Assembly (NCBI GenBank): GCA_964453915.1
Contig: CAYVPW010000032.1
Span: 1-12,882, forward strand
Direction: 5' to 3'
From: UBA1259 sp964453915
GTDB taxonomy: Bacteria; Bacillota; Clostridia; Christensenellales; Borkfalkiaceae
DNA length: 12,882 bases
Of the stretch, positions 1 to 6,285 are shown piece after piece. Below the pieces are notes generated by a model. The model worked only from the letters and a program-made list of their open reading frames with translations, did not search any database and was not told where the DNA came from. A program made the translations under genes and the position numbers. Every line of letters starts with the position of its first letter. The stretch's first letter is position 1.

Positions 1-93
1 ATATATAATTATAAATATAAAGTTATAAAGTAAAACTCACCAAAAAAAAATTTTATAATTAAAAATGCAACAAAAACAGTTTAAGCGTATAAA

Positions 94-1290
94 TTATCCG
101 CAAATACTCCATTTATCAATTACTTTTTGCAAATAATCGAAATACGTTGCCTTTTCAATACTTTCTTTTGCAACAACGTTTACGGTTTTATATAACACGC
201 CGTTGTTATATATTTTTAATTCACCTAAAACGTCTCCGCATAAAATTGGCGCAACTACATGCTCTTTGGGGCAAAAACTTATTTCAACGGCAATTTTTTC
301 TTTTTTTTGTGCAAAATAATAAACGGGTTTTTCCGCAGCGACACTAACGGTATCCTTTTTTCCGTTTCCAACCAAAACAGGTAAATCAAGCAGCTTGTCG
401 TTATCTACTACAAGTTTATTTTGATAGTTAGAGAAAGAATAATTAAACGTTGAAGAAACGTCGTTAAACCTAGTCTTGCTGTCCGGTGCGGAAATAACCG
501 CAGTTATAATTCTCATTCCGTTTCTTTTTGCGGAAGCACATAAACAATGTCCTGCCTCCGAAGTATATCCGGTTTTTCCGCAGTCACACCCCTGATAAAA
601 TCTTATAAGTTTATTTGTGTTAGATATTTCCGTTATCCTATCGTTTGGGTGAGAAATTTTATCTAACCAAATGTTAGAATATTCAAAATACAAATCATGT
701 TTTATAAGTTCGGCAAACATTTTTACAACATCTTTTGCACAAGAAAATTGCCCCACGGCAGGTAACCCCGTACAATTAACAAAAACCGTGTTTTCCATAG
801 ATAAATCCTTAACTTTTTCGTTCATTGCCCTCACAAAATCCACTTCGCTTCCGCTAATAAATTCTGCCATTGCAACGCAAGCATCGTTTGCGGAGGCAAC
901 CACTATTCCTTTTATCAATTCCCCTGCCTTATACGTTGTTCCACTCTCTAAAAAAACCTGAGAACCTCCCATTCCGCTAGCATTTTTACTAACGGGAATA
1001 TCTGCTTCAACACTTAAAACACCGTTATCGATATTTTCCATAATAACCAACAATGTCATAATTTTGCACATACTTGCAATAGGAAGTCTCTCGTTTTCGT
1101 TTTGAGAAAAAATAACCGTTCCGCTATCGGCGTCTATCGTATATGCAGCCTTGCTTTGTACGCATAAAACTTCATTTAATTCGCCTATATTCTCCGCAAA
1201 CGCTTCTGTTTTTGCGGAATTGCTTATTACATAACCACAAGAAAGAATTAAAGCCATAAAAATAAAAACTACAGAAAATCTTTTATTCAT
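94..1290 (-). CDS. dacF: D-alanyl-D-alanine carboxypeptidase, DacF/PBP5 type
   Basis: This is a low-molecular-weight penicillin-binding protein (peptidase S11) that removes the terminal D-Ala from peptidoglycan stem peptides outside the membrane. In spore formers, DacF-type enzymes tune cross-linking of the spore cortex or germ cell wall. With the start used here it has 398 residues, close to the family's usual size. Residues 1-32 are a signal peptide ending in AFA. The three active-site motifs are present: S73-M-C-K76, S133-A-N135 and K239-T-G241. About 120 residues after KTG match a PBP5 C-terminal domain in size. I chose ATG 1290 because AAGGAG lies 7 bases upstream at 1298-1303. The longer frame from 1353 has no ribosome binding site. 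It follows spoIVB after 107 bases, which suggests a sporulation role, but a vegetative DacA-like enzyme cannot be excluded. Confidence 0.9.
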   Translation of the reverse strand: MNKRFSVVFIFMALILSCGYVISNSAKTEAFAENIGELNEVLCVQSKAAYTIDADSGTVIFSQNENERLPIASMCKIMTLLVIMENIDNGVLSVEADIPVSKNASGMGGSQVFLESGTTYKAGELIKGIVVASANDACVAMAEFISGSEVDFVRAMNEKVKDLSMENTVFVNCTGLPAVGQFSCAKDVVKMFAELIKHDLYFEYSNIWLDKISHPNDRITEISNTNKLIRFYQGCDCGKTGYTSEAGHCLCASAKRNGMRIITAVISAPDSKTRFNDVSSTFNYSFSNYQNKLVVDNDKLLDLPVLVGNGKKDTVSVAAEKPVYYFAQKKEKIAVEISFCPKEHVVAPILCGDVLGELKIYNNGVLYKTVNVVAKESIEKATYFDYLQKVIDKWSICG

Positions 1291-1307
1291 AGAACAACTC
1301 CTTATAA

Positions 1308-1349
1308 AAATATTTTCTGTAAATATATTGTTTTTATTCATTATGTCAC
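1308..1349 (-). promoter_or_regulatory. Candidate dacF promoter (two overlapping readings)
   Basis: Two promoter readings overlap in the spoIVB-dacF gap. A vegetative reading is GTGACA (1344-1349), a 16-base spacer and TATATT (1322-1327). A forespore-type reading is GAATA (1335-1339), a 17-base spacer and GAAAATATTT (1308-1317), which resembles the sigma-F -10 GGnnAnAnT with one mismatch. Either would start transcripts just upstream of the AAGGAG site. The DNA is AT-rich, so chance matches are likely. Confidence 0.25.
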
Positions 1350-1397
1350 GCATAATTTAACTAAATTTATCTTGTATTTCTCATTTGTTTTTTCTAT

Positions 1398-2384
1398 TTA
1401 ATTATCTGTCATATTCTGTATTGAAATACCAAACCCGCGCGATGGGTCGTTTATAAAAACGTGAGTCACCGCACCGACCAAAACACCGTTTTGAACAATA
1501 GGACTTCCACTCATTCCCTGCACTATTCCGTGCGTATTCTCTAACAAAGTTTTATCATTTACCTTTATAACAAAATTTTTATTCCCCCTATTATAGTAAT
1601 CGGTTTTTATTATGGAAATTGAATATTTTTCCGCCCTACCTCCGTTTATGGTAGTATAAATATCTGCATCGCCTACTTCGGCTTTTCCAACTTTAATCTC
1701 TGTTAAATCATTATAGTCAAAATCGCTTTTTAACTCCCCGTATACTCCTGTATTAAGGTTTTTATCTATTTTGGCGATAGAATCCCCGTTGAAAACGCCC
1801 CTTAATTCTCCCGCTCTATTCTTTTCACCGGCAACAAACCCCGTTATATTACAGCAAAACAGTTCGCCACCCCTAATTTTTATTATTTCTCCGTTATCAG
1901 ATAAAACCGGATGTCCCAAAGAAGCAAATCTGTTGCCCTTTATAAACGTAATCGTCCCTATTCCGTTAAGGTTTTCTCTAATGAATACACCTAACTTATA
2001 TTTTCCCGAAAAATCTTTTGCAGGTAAAACGTTGTAAATAATTTCTTTTCCGCACCTTTCGGTTTTTATAATTTTATTTTCGCCGTCAATAAGCGCATCT
2101 TCTATATCTTTTGCATTGTTTACCGTTTTTTCGTCTATAGAAACAATCACGTCTCCAACAAGAATCCCCGCTTGTTTGCACGGAGAACAAATTCCGTTAT
2201 CGGTAATCACGTCGCATAGCCCGATAACGTATGCACCGTTAGTTTCCAAGGAAAACCCGGCCGGCATTCCACCAAGATAAACTTTTTCCTCTGCAAAAGC
2301 CGTTCCTGTTCCAACGTTATATAAAGGAAAAGCAGCAAAAACTAAAATTAAGCAAAATAAAAATCGAAATACTTTTTTCATCAT
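1398..2384 (-). CDS. spoIVB: SpoIVB signalling serine peptidase
   Basis: SpoIVB is an S55 peptidase made in the forespore and secreted into the space between the spore membranes. There it cleaves SpoIVFA and so triggers SpoIVFB processing of pro-sigma-K. Residues 1-31 are a signal or anchor segment, and a PDZ domain follows at about 36-120. Catalytic candidates are H158 (in SLGHPVLSD), D277 (in NDKTLL) and S292 (in VQGMSGSP). The D-to-S spacing of 15 equals the D363-S378 spacing known for B. subtilis. The C-terminal block GAVTHVFINDP is also conserved. At about 328 residues it is shorter than the B. subtilis protein (about 426), mostly before and around the PDZ domain. Starts at 2384 or 2381 (adjacent ATGs, weak GGTG upstream) are preferred. 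A TTG at 2411 would overlap the candidate promoter. Confidence 0.93.
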   Translation of the reverse strand: MMKKVFRFLFCLILVFAAFPLYNVGTGTAFAEEKVYLGGMPAGFSLETNGAYVIGLCDVITDNGICSPCKQAGILVGDVIVSIDEKTVNNAKDIEDALIDGENKIIKTERCGKEIIYNVLPAKDFSGKYKLGVFIRENLNGIGTITFIKGNRFASLGHPVLSDNGEIIKIRGGELFCCNITGFVAGEKNRAGELRGVFNGDSIAKIDKNLNTGVYGELKSDFDYNDLTEIKVGKAEVGDADIYTTINGGRAEKYSISIIKTDYYNRGNKNFVIKVNDKTLLENTHGIVQGMSGSPIVQNGVLVGAVTHVFINDPSRGFGISIQNMTDN

Positions 2385-2399
2385 ACACACCGATAATTT

Positions 2400-2428
2400 T
2401 AAGGTGCGCAATAAATAAAAAAATATTC
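2400..2428 (-). promoter_or_regulatory. Candidate sigma-G/F promoter of spoIVB
   Basis: In the 64-base recN-spoIVB gap the minus strand reads GAATA (2424-2428), 17 bases, then CACCTTA (2400-2406). This matches the known sigma-G consensus gHATR-N17/18-CATnHTA at all but one defined position. The transcript would start near 2393, leaving a very short leader before ATG 2384. SpoIVB is a forespore gene in B. subtilis, read by sigma-F and sigma-G, so the location fits. Confidence 0.4.
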
Positions 2429-2448
2429 CGATTTATTTATAACGATTA

Positions 2449-4149
2449 TTATAGCGAATTTTTATATAAAACCGCCTCTTCAACCAATTCTTTTGCTAGT
2501 TTTATTGCAGAATCGCTTTCAACGTTTCCGCCCGTAAGCCTTACTATCTCTTTAATTTTTGTTTCGTTATTTAAGGTGCTTACTTTAGTTACGGTTTTTC
2601 CGTTTTCAACTATCTTTTCAATAAACAGATTATTATCCGCCATAGCAGAAATTTGCGGTAAATGAGTAATTGCAATAATTTGAGTGTCCTTTGCAATCTT
2701 TGCAAACTTTTGAGCTACAACCTTAGCGGTTTTGCCGCTTATTCCCGCATCAATCTCGTCAAAAACAAACGTTGATATATCGTTATACTTGGCTGTTTGC
2801 GCCTTTACGGCAAGCATAAACCTACTTATTTCGCCACCGCTTATAATTTCCGAAAGCGGTTTTAAAGGCTCACCAAGGTTGGCAGAAAATTTAAACTCTA
2901 TATCGTCATAACCGTTTACGGAAGAAAACTTGCAGTTTTTAATATCGCTAGGATTATTAAATTCAACGGAAAAGTTTGCGTTTTCCATACCAAGTTGCTT
3001 TAATTCTTCTACAACGTTAAAAGAAAACTCTTTTGCAGCATTTTGTCTTATTTTACTTAAACAAGTATATAATTCAAAAATCTCCGCTTCTAAATTCGCC
3101 TTTTTAGCTAGCAAGTCTTTAGAAAGTTCGTTAAAATTTTCTAATTTGTTTTTTTCTATTACAGCCGAATCTAAATACTCAAACACCGCTTTAACAGAGC
3201 CGCCGTATTTTCTTTTTAAGTTTTTTATTGTTTCCAGCCTACTTTCAACTTCATCTGCATTATAGCCTTCTGCATCTAGACCGCCTAAAAGCCCGTTTGC
3301 GGTTTCGCCAACGTCATCAAGCTCCGCAACTATAGAAGAAAGCCTTTCGTAAAGTTCTTCGTATTCTTTTGAAAGTATGGAAATAGAAGACAAAGACCTT
3401 AAAGAATTGCTAGCCAAATCACAAACCCCGCCCTCATCGTTAAAAGAGCCGCTCACCAACGATAAAGCAGAAGAAATTTTTTCTAAATTATGCAATTTAG
3501 CCCTAATTTCCAACAATTCGTCCTCTTCTGTTTCGGATAAATCCGCACCGGAAATCTCGTTTATTTGATAATTCAAAACGTCTAACCTAACAAGTCTTTC
3601 AGCGTCGTTTCCGCCCAAATCTTTTATTGCGTTTTGCACGTCGTTATACTCGCTAAATTTATCTCTAATTTGAGATTTAACAGATAAAACCTTTTCCCCG
3701 CCGAATTTATCTATCAAGTCTAGTTGGTTAGAATTTTTAAGCAAAGAAAAATGCTCGCTTTGCCCGTGAATATCAAGCAAAACAGACGTAAACTTTTTCA
3801 CCATAGAAACGGTTGCCGTTTGCCCGTTTACGGTTATTTTACTTTTTCCGTCTAAAGAAAGTTTTCTAGAAACAATTAAAACGTCTTCTTCTTCAAACTC
3901 TAATTCGTCAAATACTTTTTTTACCGATAAATTATCTAAAACGTTAAACTCCGCCTTAACAAAACACTCGTTTTCGCCGCTTCTTATTATAGATTTATCC
4001 GCCTTTGCGCCCAAAACGAAATTGAGAGAATCCAAAATAACGGATTTTCCCGCTCCCGTTTCTCCCGAAAGAACGTTTATACCACTTAAAAAATCTATTT
4101 CGGCACTGTCTATAAGCGCAACATTTTTTATCGTAAGTTTTTCTAACAT
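2449..4149 (-). CDS. recN: DNA repair protein RecN
   Basis: RecN is an SMC-like ATPase that acts early in double-strand break repair, gathering broken ends on the nucleoid. The 566-residue length is normal. Walker A is GETGAGKS at 29-36. A long charged helical region at about 150-370 is consistent with the coiled-coil arms. The ABC signature ISGGE is at 436-440 and Walker B VFDEIDAG at 462-469, followed by the H-loop region ITHLPQI. The start ATG overlaps the argR stop by one base (TAATG), so the two are probably translationally coupled. The argR-recN order is conserved in Firmicutes. I saw no LexA-type operator immediately upstream. The identification is secure. Confidence 0.97.
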   Translation of the reverse strand: MLEKLTIKNVALIDSAEIDFLSGINVLSGETGAGKSVILDSLNFVLGAKADKSIIRSGENECFVKAEFNVLDNLSVKKVFDELEFEEEDVLIVSRKLSLDGKSKITVNGQTATVSMVKKFTSVLLDIHGQSEHFSLLKNSNQLDLIDKFGGEKVLSVKSQIRDKFSEYNDVQNAIKDLGGNDAERLVRLDVLNYQINEISGADLSETEEDELLEIRAKLHNLEKISSALSLVSGSFNDEGGVCDLASNSLRSLSSISILSKEYEELYERLSSIVAELDDVGETANGLLGGLDAEGYNADEVESRLETIKNLKRKYGGSVKAVFEYLDSAVIEKNKLENFNELSKDLLAKKANLEAEIFELYTCLSKIRQNAAKEFSFNVVEELKQLGMENANFSVEFNNPSDIKNCKFSSVNGYDDIEFKFSANLGEPLKPLSEIISGGEISRFMLAVKAQTAKYNDISTFVFDEIDAGISGKTAKVVAQKFAKIAKDTQIIAITHLPQISAMADNNLFIEKIVENGKTVTKVSTLNNETKIKEIVRLTGGNVESDSAIKLAKELVEEAVLYKNSL

Positions 4150-4595
4150 TAGATTGACCTTAAAGTTTTCATAACCCTTTCCGCATCGGAAACGGTTTTT
4201 GTAATGATAAGCAACGTATCGTCACCGGCGATAGTTCCTAAAATTTCCCCTATTTTCATTGCGTCAATAGCCATTCCGGCAGTGCCGGCATTGCCTGACA
4301 AAGTGTTTACGACTATCAAATTAGATGCAAGAGTAAAAGAAGTAGTCACTTGCTTAAATAAATCTATAAATTTTTGCGGTATTTCTTCTATCCCCGCACA
4401 GCCTTTTGCATATTTAAACTTTTTACTTACACCAGCTACTTTAATTAAATTTAGCTCGTTAATATCTCTAGAAACGGTTGCCTGAGAAACGTTATGCCCT
4501 AATCCGTTTAATTTTTCGGTCAATTCTTCTTGCGTATCTATTTCGCAACTGTCAATCAAACCTAAAATATCGCTTAATCTTTGTTTTTTTCCCAC
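4149..4595 (-). CDS. argR: Arginine repressor ArgR/AhrC
   Basis: ArgR is a hexameric transcription factor that, with arginine bound, represses arginine biosynthesis and activates catabolism at ARG boxes. With the start used here it has 148 residues. The N-terminal winged helix carries the recognition motif SQATVSRDINELN at about 37-49. The C-terminal domain has GTAGMAID (about 104-111) and GTIAGDDT (about 120-127), the oligomerisation and arginine-binding segments; the Asp pair of GDDT is intact. I prefer GTG 4595 because ATAGGTGATTAAA precedes it, almost the same layout that precedes nadK. A GTG at 4604 in the same frame would add three residues and overlap the nadK stop. The nadK stop codon TGA forms part of this ribosome binding site. 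Confidence 0.94.
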   Translation of the reverse strand: MGKKQRLSDILGLIDSCEIDTQEELTEKLNGLGHNVSQATVSRDINELNLIKVAGVSKKFKYAKGCAGIEEIPQKFIDLFKQVTTSFTLASNLIVVNTLSGNAGTAGMAIDAMKIGEILGTIAGDDTLLIITKTVSDAERVMKTLRSI

Positions 4596-4600
4596 TTTAA

Positions 4601-5416
4601 TCACCTATCAGATTTTCCGTAAAGTTTTTCGGATAATCTTTTATAAAAACTATATTTATCTCTTCTTAAAAAAACCGTTTTTGTAGAACTTTTTTCTACC
4701 GTTATTTTTTCGCCCTCACTTAAATCAAACACAAGCCTTCCGTCCGCAAACACGCCGGTTTTATAGCCGCTGTTTACGCAAAACTCACACGTTGAATCCG
4801 CAGAAAATACCACAGGTCTATAATGAAGCGAATGTGCCGCCAAAGGCGTCATTGAAATGGCGTTTATACCGGGTGCTAAAATAGAACCGCCTGCCGACAA
4901 AGAATATGCGGTAGAACCGGTTGGCGTAGATAAAATAATACCGTCCCCCGTAATCTCGTCCACAAAATCTCCGTCAATAAAAAACGAAATATCGGAAACC
5001 AAGCCGTTTTCGCCACCCGTGTAAATTCTTTGAAGAACCACGTCATTTAAAGCAACAAAACTTTCTTTCCCGTTTTTAACGTTAATAGATATTCTTTCGT
5101 CTTTTTTTAACGCATTGTTTTTTAATAATAAAACTGCGTCTTCCGTTTCTTCCTTTTCAAATTCAGATAAAAAGCCCAACTTACCCGCATTTATACCTAT
5201 TATGGGAATATTGTTTCTGTTAACAAAATCAACCATAGCCAAAATAGTTCCGTCTCCGCCGAATACGAATAACGCATCTGCTTTTAAGGATTTATCTAAA
5301 TCGTCTCTTGTAATAACGGAGAAACCGATATTCTCCCTTTTTAGCAAGTTCTCTATATCGTTTAGCCATTCTTTATGTTTTTCTTTATTTCTGTTTGCGT
5401 AAATTAAAACGTTCAT
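4601..5416 (-). CDS. nadK: NAD kinase
   Basis: NadK phosphorylates NAD to NADP in the cytoplasm and supplies the cell's NADPH pool. The 271 residues carry all the family motifs: GGDGT at 53-57 (catalytic Asp and phosphate contacts), NAGKLGFL at 76-83, the ND pair near 124, and the glycine-rich block around DGIILSTPTGSTAY at 158-171, followed by PLAAHSLHYRP. The ATG start has AGGTGAT closely upstream at 5420-5426. It lies between tlyA and argR, a position I recall as common in Clostridia but absent from the B. subtilis version of this cluster. Its upstream gap (5417-5493) is AT-rich with short repeats described separately. Confidence 0.96.
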   Translation of the reverse strand: MNVLIYANRNKEKHKEWLNDIENLLKRENIGFSVITRDDLDKSLKADALFVFGGDGTILAMVDFVNRNNIPIIGINAGKLGFLSEFEKEETEDAVLLLKNNALKKDERISINVKNGKESFVALNDVVLQRIYTGGENGLVSDISFFIDGDFVDEITGDGIILSTPTGSTAYSLSAGGSILAPGINAISMTPLAAHSLHYRPVVFSADSTCEFCVNSGYKTGVFADGRLVFDLSEGEKITVEKSSTKTVFLRRDKYSFYKRLSEKLYGKSDR

Positions 5417-5455
5417 TTTATCACCTATAAAAGGATAACATATTTTATATTATTT

Positions 5456-5486
5456 TTCAATAGTATTGAATATTTTTTTGAATATT
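5456..5486. repeat. AT-rich palindrome and 12-base direct repeat upstream of nadK
   Basis: The tlyA-nadK gap holds a 15-base odd-centred palindrome (TTCAATA-G-TATTGAA, 5456-5470). It overlaps two copies of TTGAATATT (5466-5474 and 5478-5486) repeated with a 12-base period. It could be a protein-binding site or simply a product of AT richness. The TGAATA cores resemble ARG-box half-sites but point the same way, whereas ARG boxes are inverted. Confidence 0.35.
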
Positions 5487-5493
5487 ATTTAAT

Positions 5494-5712
5494 TTAATCA
5501 ACGATAAAACTGTTGAAATCAACAGATTTTTCTTTGTTTTTAGAAAGTTTTATCAAATATTCCGTATTTTTACTTTTTCTTATAGGAGCGGTTGTAAATC
5601 CGCTTACCGAAAACCCGCACGAAATTGCACAGTCATAAACTTTTTTGCATGCCGATAGCCTAATTTTTTTATCCGAAACAATACCGTTTTTAAACTTAAT
5701 TTTTTCATCGTT
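5494..5712 (-). pseudogene. tlyA: C-terminal part of tlyA, cut off by an in-frame TAA
   Basis: This stretch continues the tlyA frame directly after the TAA at 5713-5715 and stays open for 72 codons to a second TAA at 5494-5496. The translation contains KNGIVSDKKI, CGFSVSGFTTAPIRKSK and NTEYLIKLS. These match, in order, the known TlyA C-terminal pattern GKGGIVRDP, GFSVKGLTFSPIKG and GNIEFLL. The spacing from the PQF motif to the GIV motif is the family spacing, so no bases were gained or lost. Glu231 (codons counted from ATG 6252) is the likely fourth residue of the catalytic tetrad. Without readthrough this part is not made with the rest of the enzyme. No ribosome binding site suggests separate translation. 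Confidence 0.85.
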
Positions 5713-6252
5713 TTAAAATTGAGGCTTAATTAAAACAATAGCGTTTCCGTTATCGGCAAGTAAACCGTAAAACACGGGAAGAACTAACGTTGCCGAAATA
5801 AAACTTAAATCCGCAACTAAAAGATTTATATCGCAAGAAAAATCTTCTTTAGTTAAATAACGGGCATTTTTTATAATTCTCTCTACTTTTTCGTTGTTTT
5901 TAAGTGATATATCTAACAGATCGTCGTTCAAATCAACTGAAAAAACTTTTTTTGCACCGTATTTTAACAAACAGTCCGTAAAACCGCCGGTACTTGCTCC
6001 TATATCCGCAGCGACAACGTTTTTTACCGAATAATTAAAATCAATCAAGGCTTTTTCTAATTTAAAACCGCCGTTAGAAACAAAATGCGAAACCTTATCG
6101 ATAATCTTTATTCCGTCAACATCACAAACGTCGTAAGCAGGTTTTTCTATGCAAACGCCGTTTACAAAAATCTCTCCACGGCAAATACTTTCTTTTGCCT
6201 TGGTTCTGGAATTATAGTATTTATTTTTTACTAAAAACTCGTCTAATCTCAT
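5713..6252 (-). CDS. tlyA: TlyA family rRNA 2'-O-methyltransferase, prematurely stopped
   Basis: TlyA proteins methylate ribose 2'-O positions in 16S and/or 23S rRNA using S-adenosylmethionine. The 179 residues before the stop hold the N-terminal S4 RNA-binding domain (about 1-58, with SRTKAKESICRGEIFVNG) and most of a Rossmann methyltransferase: K64 in GGFKLEKAL, the SAM motif AADIGASTGGFTD (about 81-93), D148 in LVADLSFIS and K176 in IKPQF. The usual length is about 270 residues, and translation stops exactly where PQF is normally followed by Glu. The expected final catalytic Glu lies in the downstream part at 5494-5712. ATG 6252 begins MRLDEFL, the normal TlyA start, but has no close ribosome binding site (see the leader entries). 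A TTG at 6270 in frame is less likely. The gene may be newly inactivated, read through, or affected by a base error. Confidence 0.88.
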   Translation of the reverse strand: MRLDEFLVKNKYYNSRTKAKESICRGEIFVNGVCIEKPAYDVCDVDGIKIIDKVSHFVSNGGFKLEKALIDFNYSVKNVVAADIGASTGGFTDCLLKYGAKKVFSVDLNDDLLDISLKNNEKVERIIKNARYLTKEDFSCDINLLVADLSFISATLVLPVFYGLLADNGNAIVLIKPQF

Positions 6253-6253
6253 T

Positions 6254-6277
6254 TTAATAAAAAAACACAATATTCAT
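6254..6277 (-). CDS. Seven-codon leader mini-ORF before tlyA
   Basis: The minus strand has AGAAGGA at 6289-6295, then 11 bases, then an ATG opening the frame MNIVFFY followed by TAA. That stop ends one base before the tlyA ATG at 6252, an arrangement that would allow reinitiation into tlyA. It is the only start at a usable distance from this strong ribosome binding site. The ATG straddles the loop and 5' arm of the hairpin at 6262-6285. I cannot show that it is translated; a chance ORF is possible. Confidence 0.35.
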   Translation of the reverse strand: MNIVFFY

Positions 6278-6285
6278 TGTGTTTT
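6259..6285 (-). terminator. Hairpin with T-run between ispA and tlyA
   Basis: On the minus strand AAAACACAAT (6276-6285) pairs perfectly with ATTGTGTTTT (6262-6271) across a 4-base loop. The 3' arm runs into seven T residues (6259-6265). The form is that of an intrinsic terminator or attenuator, but only two of the ten pairs are G-C, so the stem is weak. It begins inside the ispA stop codon. Folding would also shorten the distance between AGAAGGA and the tlyA ATG from 36 to 12 bases. Confidence 0.45.

Noticed and set aside
1..93. Terminator after dacF
   Set aside because: There is a T-run on the minus strand near 45-53, but I found no stable stem before it, only short A/T pairings.
1334..1352. 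Extended dacF start at 1353
   Set aside because: It has no ribosome site, and the extra 21 residues would precede a complete signal peptide that has an AAGGAG site of its own.
1358..1380. Dyad AATTTA-GT-TAAATT between spoIVB and dacF
   Set aside because: Only six A/T pairs with a two-base centre; such matches are expected by chance in this composition.
5432..5460. Sigma-A promoter for nadK (TTGAAA, 17 bases, TATCCT with TG)
   Set aside because: The transcript would begin at about the ribosome site itself, and the -10 matches only 4 of 6 bases in AT-rich DNA.
4596..5500. ARG box or LexA box upstream of argR and recN
   Set aside because: No inverted ARG box or GAAC-N4-GTTC type LexA operator could be found in the gaps; only same-direction TGAATA half-sites occur.
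5494..5712. A frameshift as the cause of the broken tlyA
   Set aside because: The C-terminal part is in the same frame as the N-terminal part and the motif spacing is unchanged, so one nonsense codon explains it.
6253..6270. TTG 6270 as the tlyA start, giving six extra residues
   Set aside because: The extra residues come from the hairpin and T-run, the spacing from AGAAGGA is poor, and TlyA proteins normally begin near M-x-LD.
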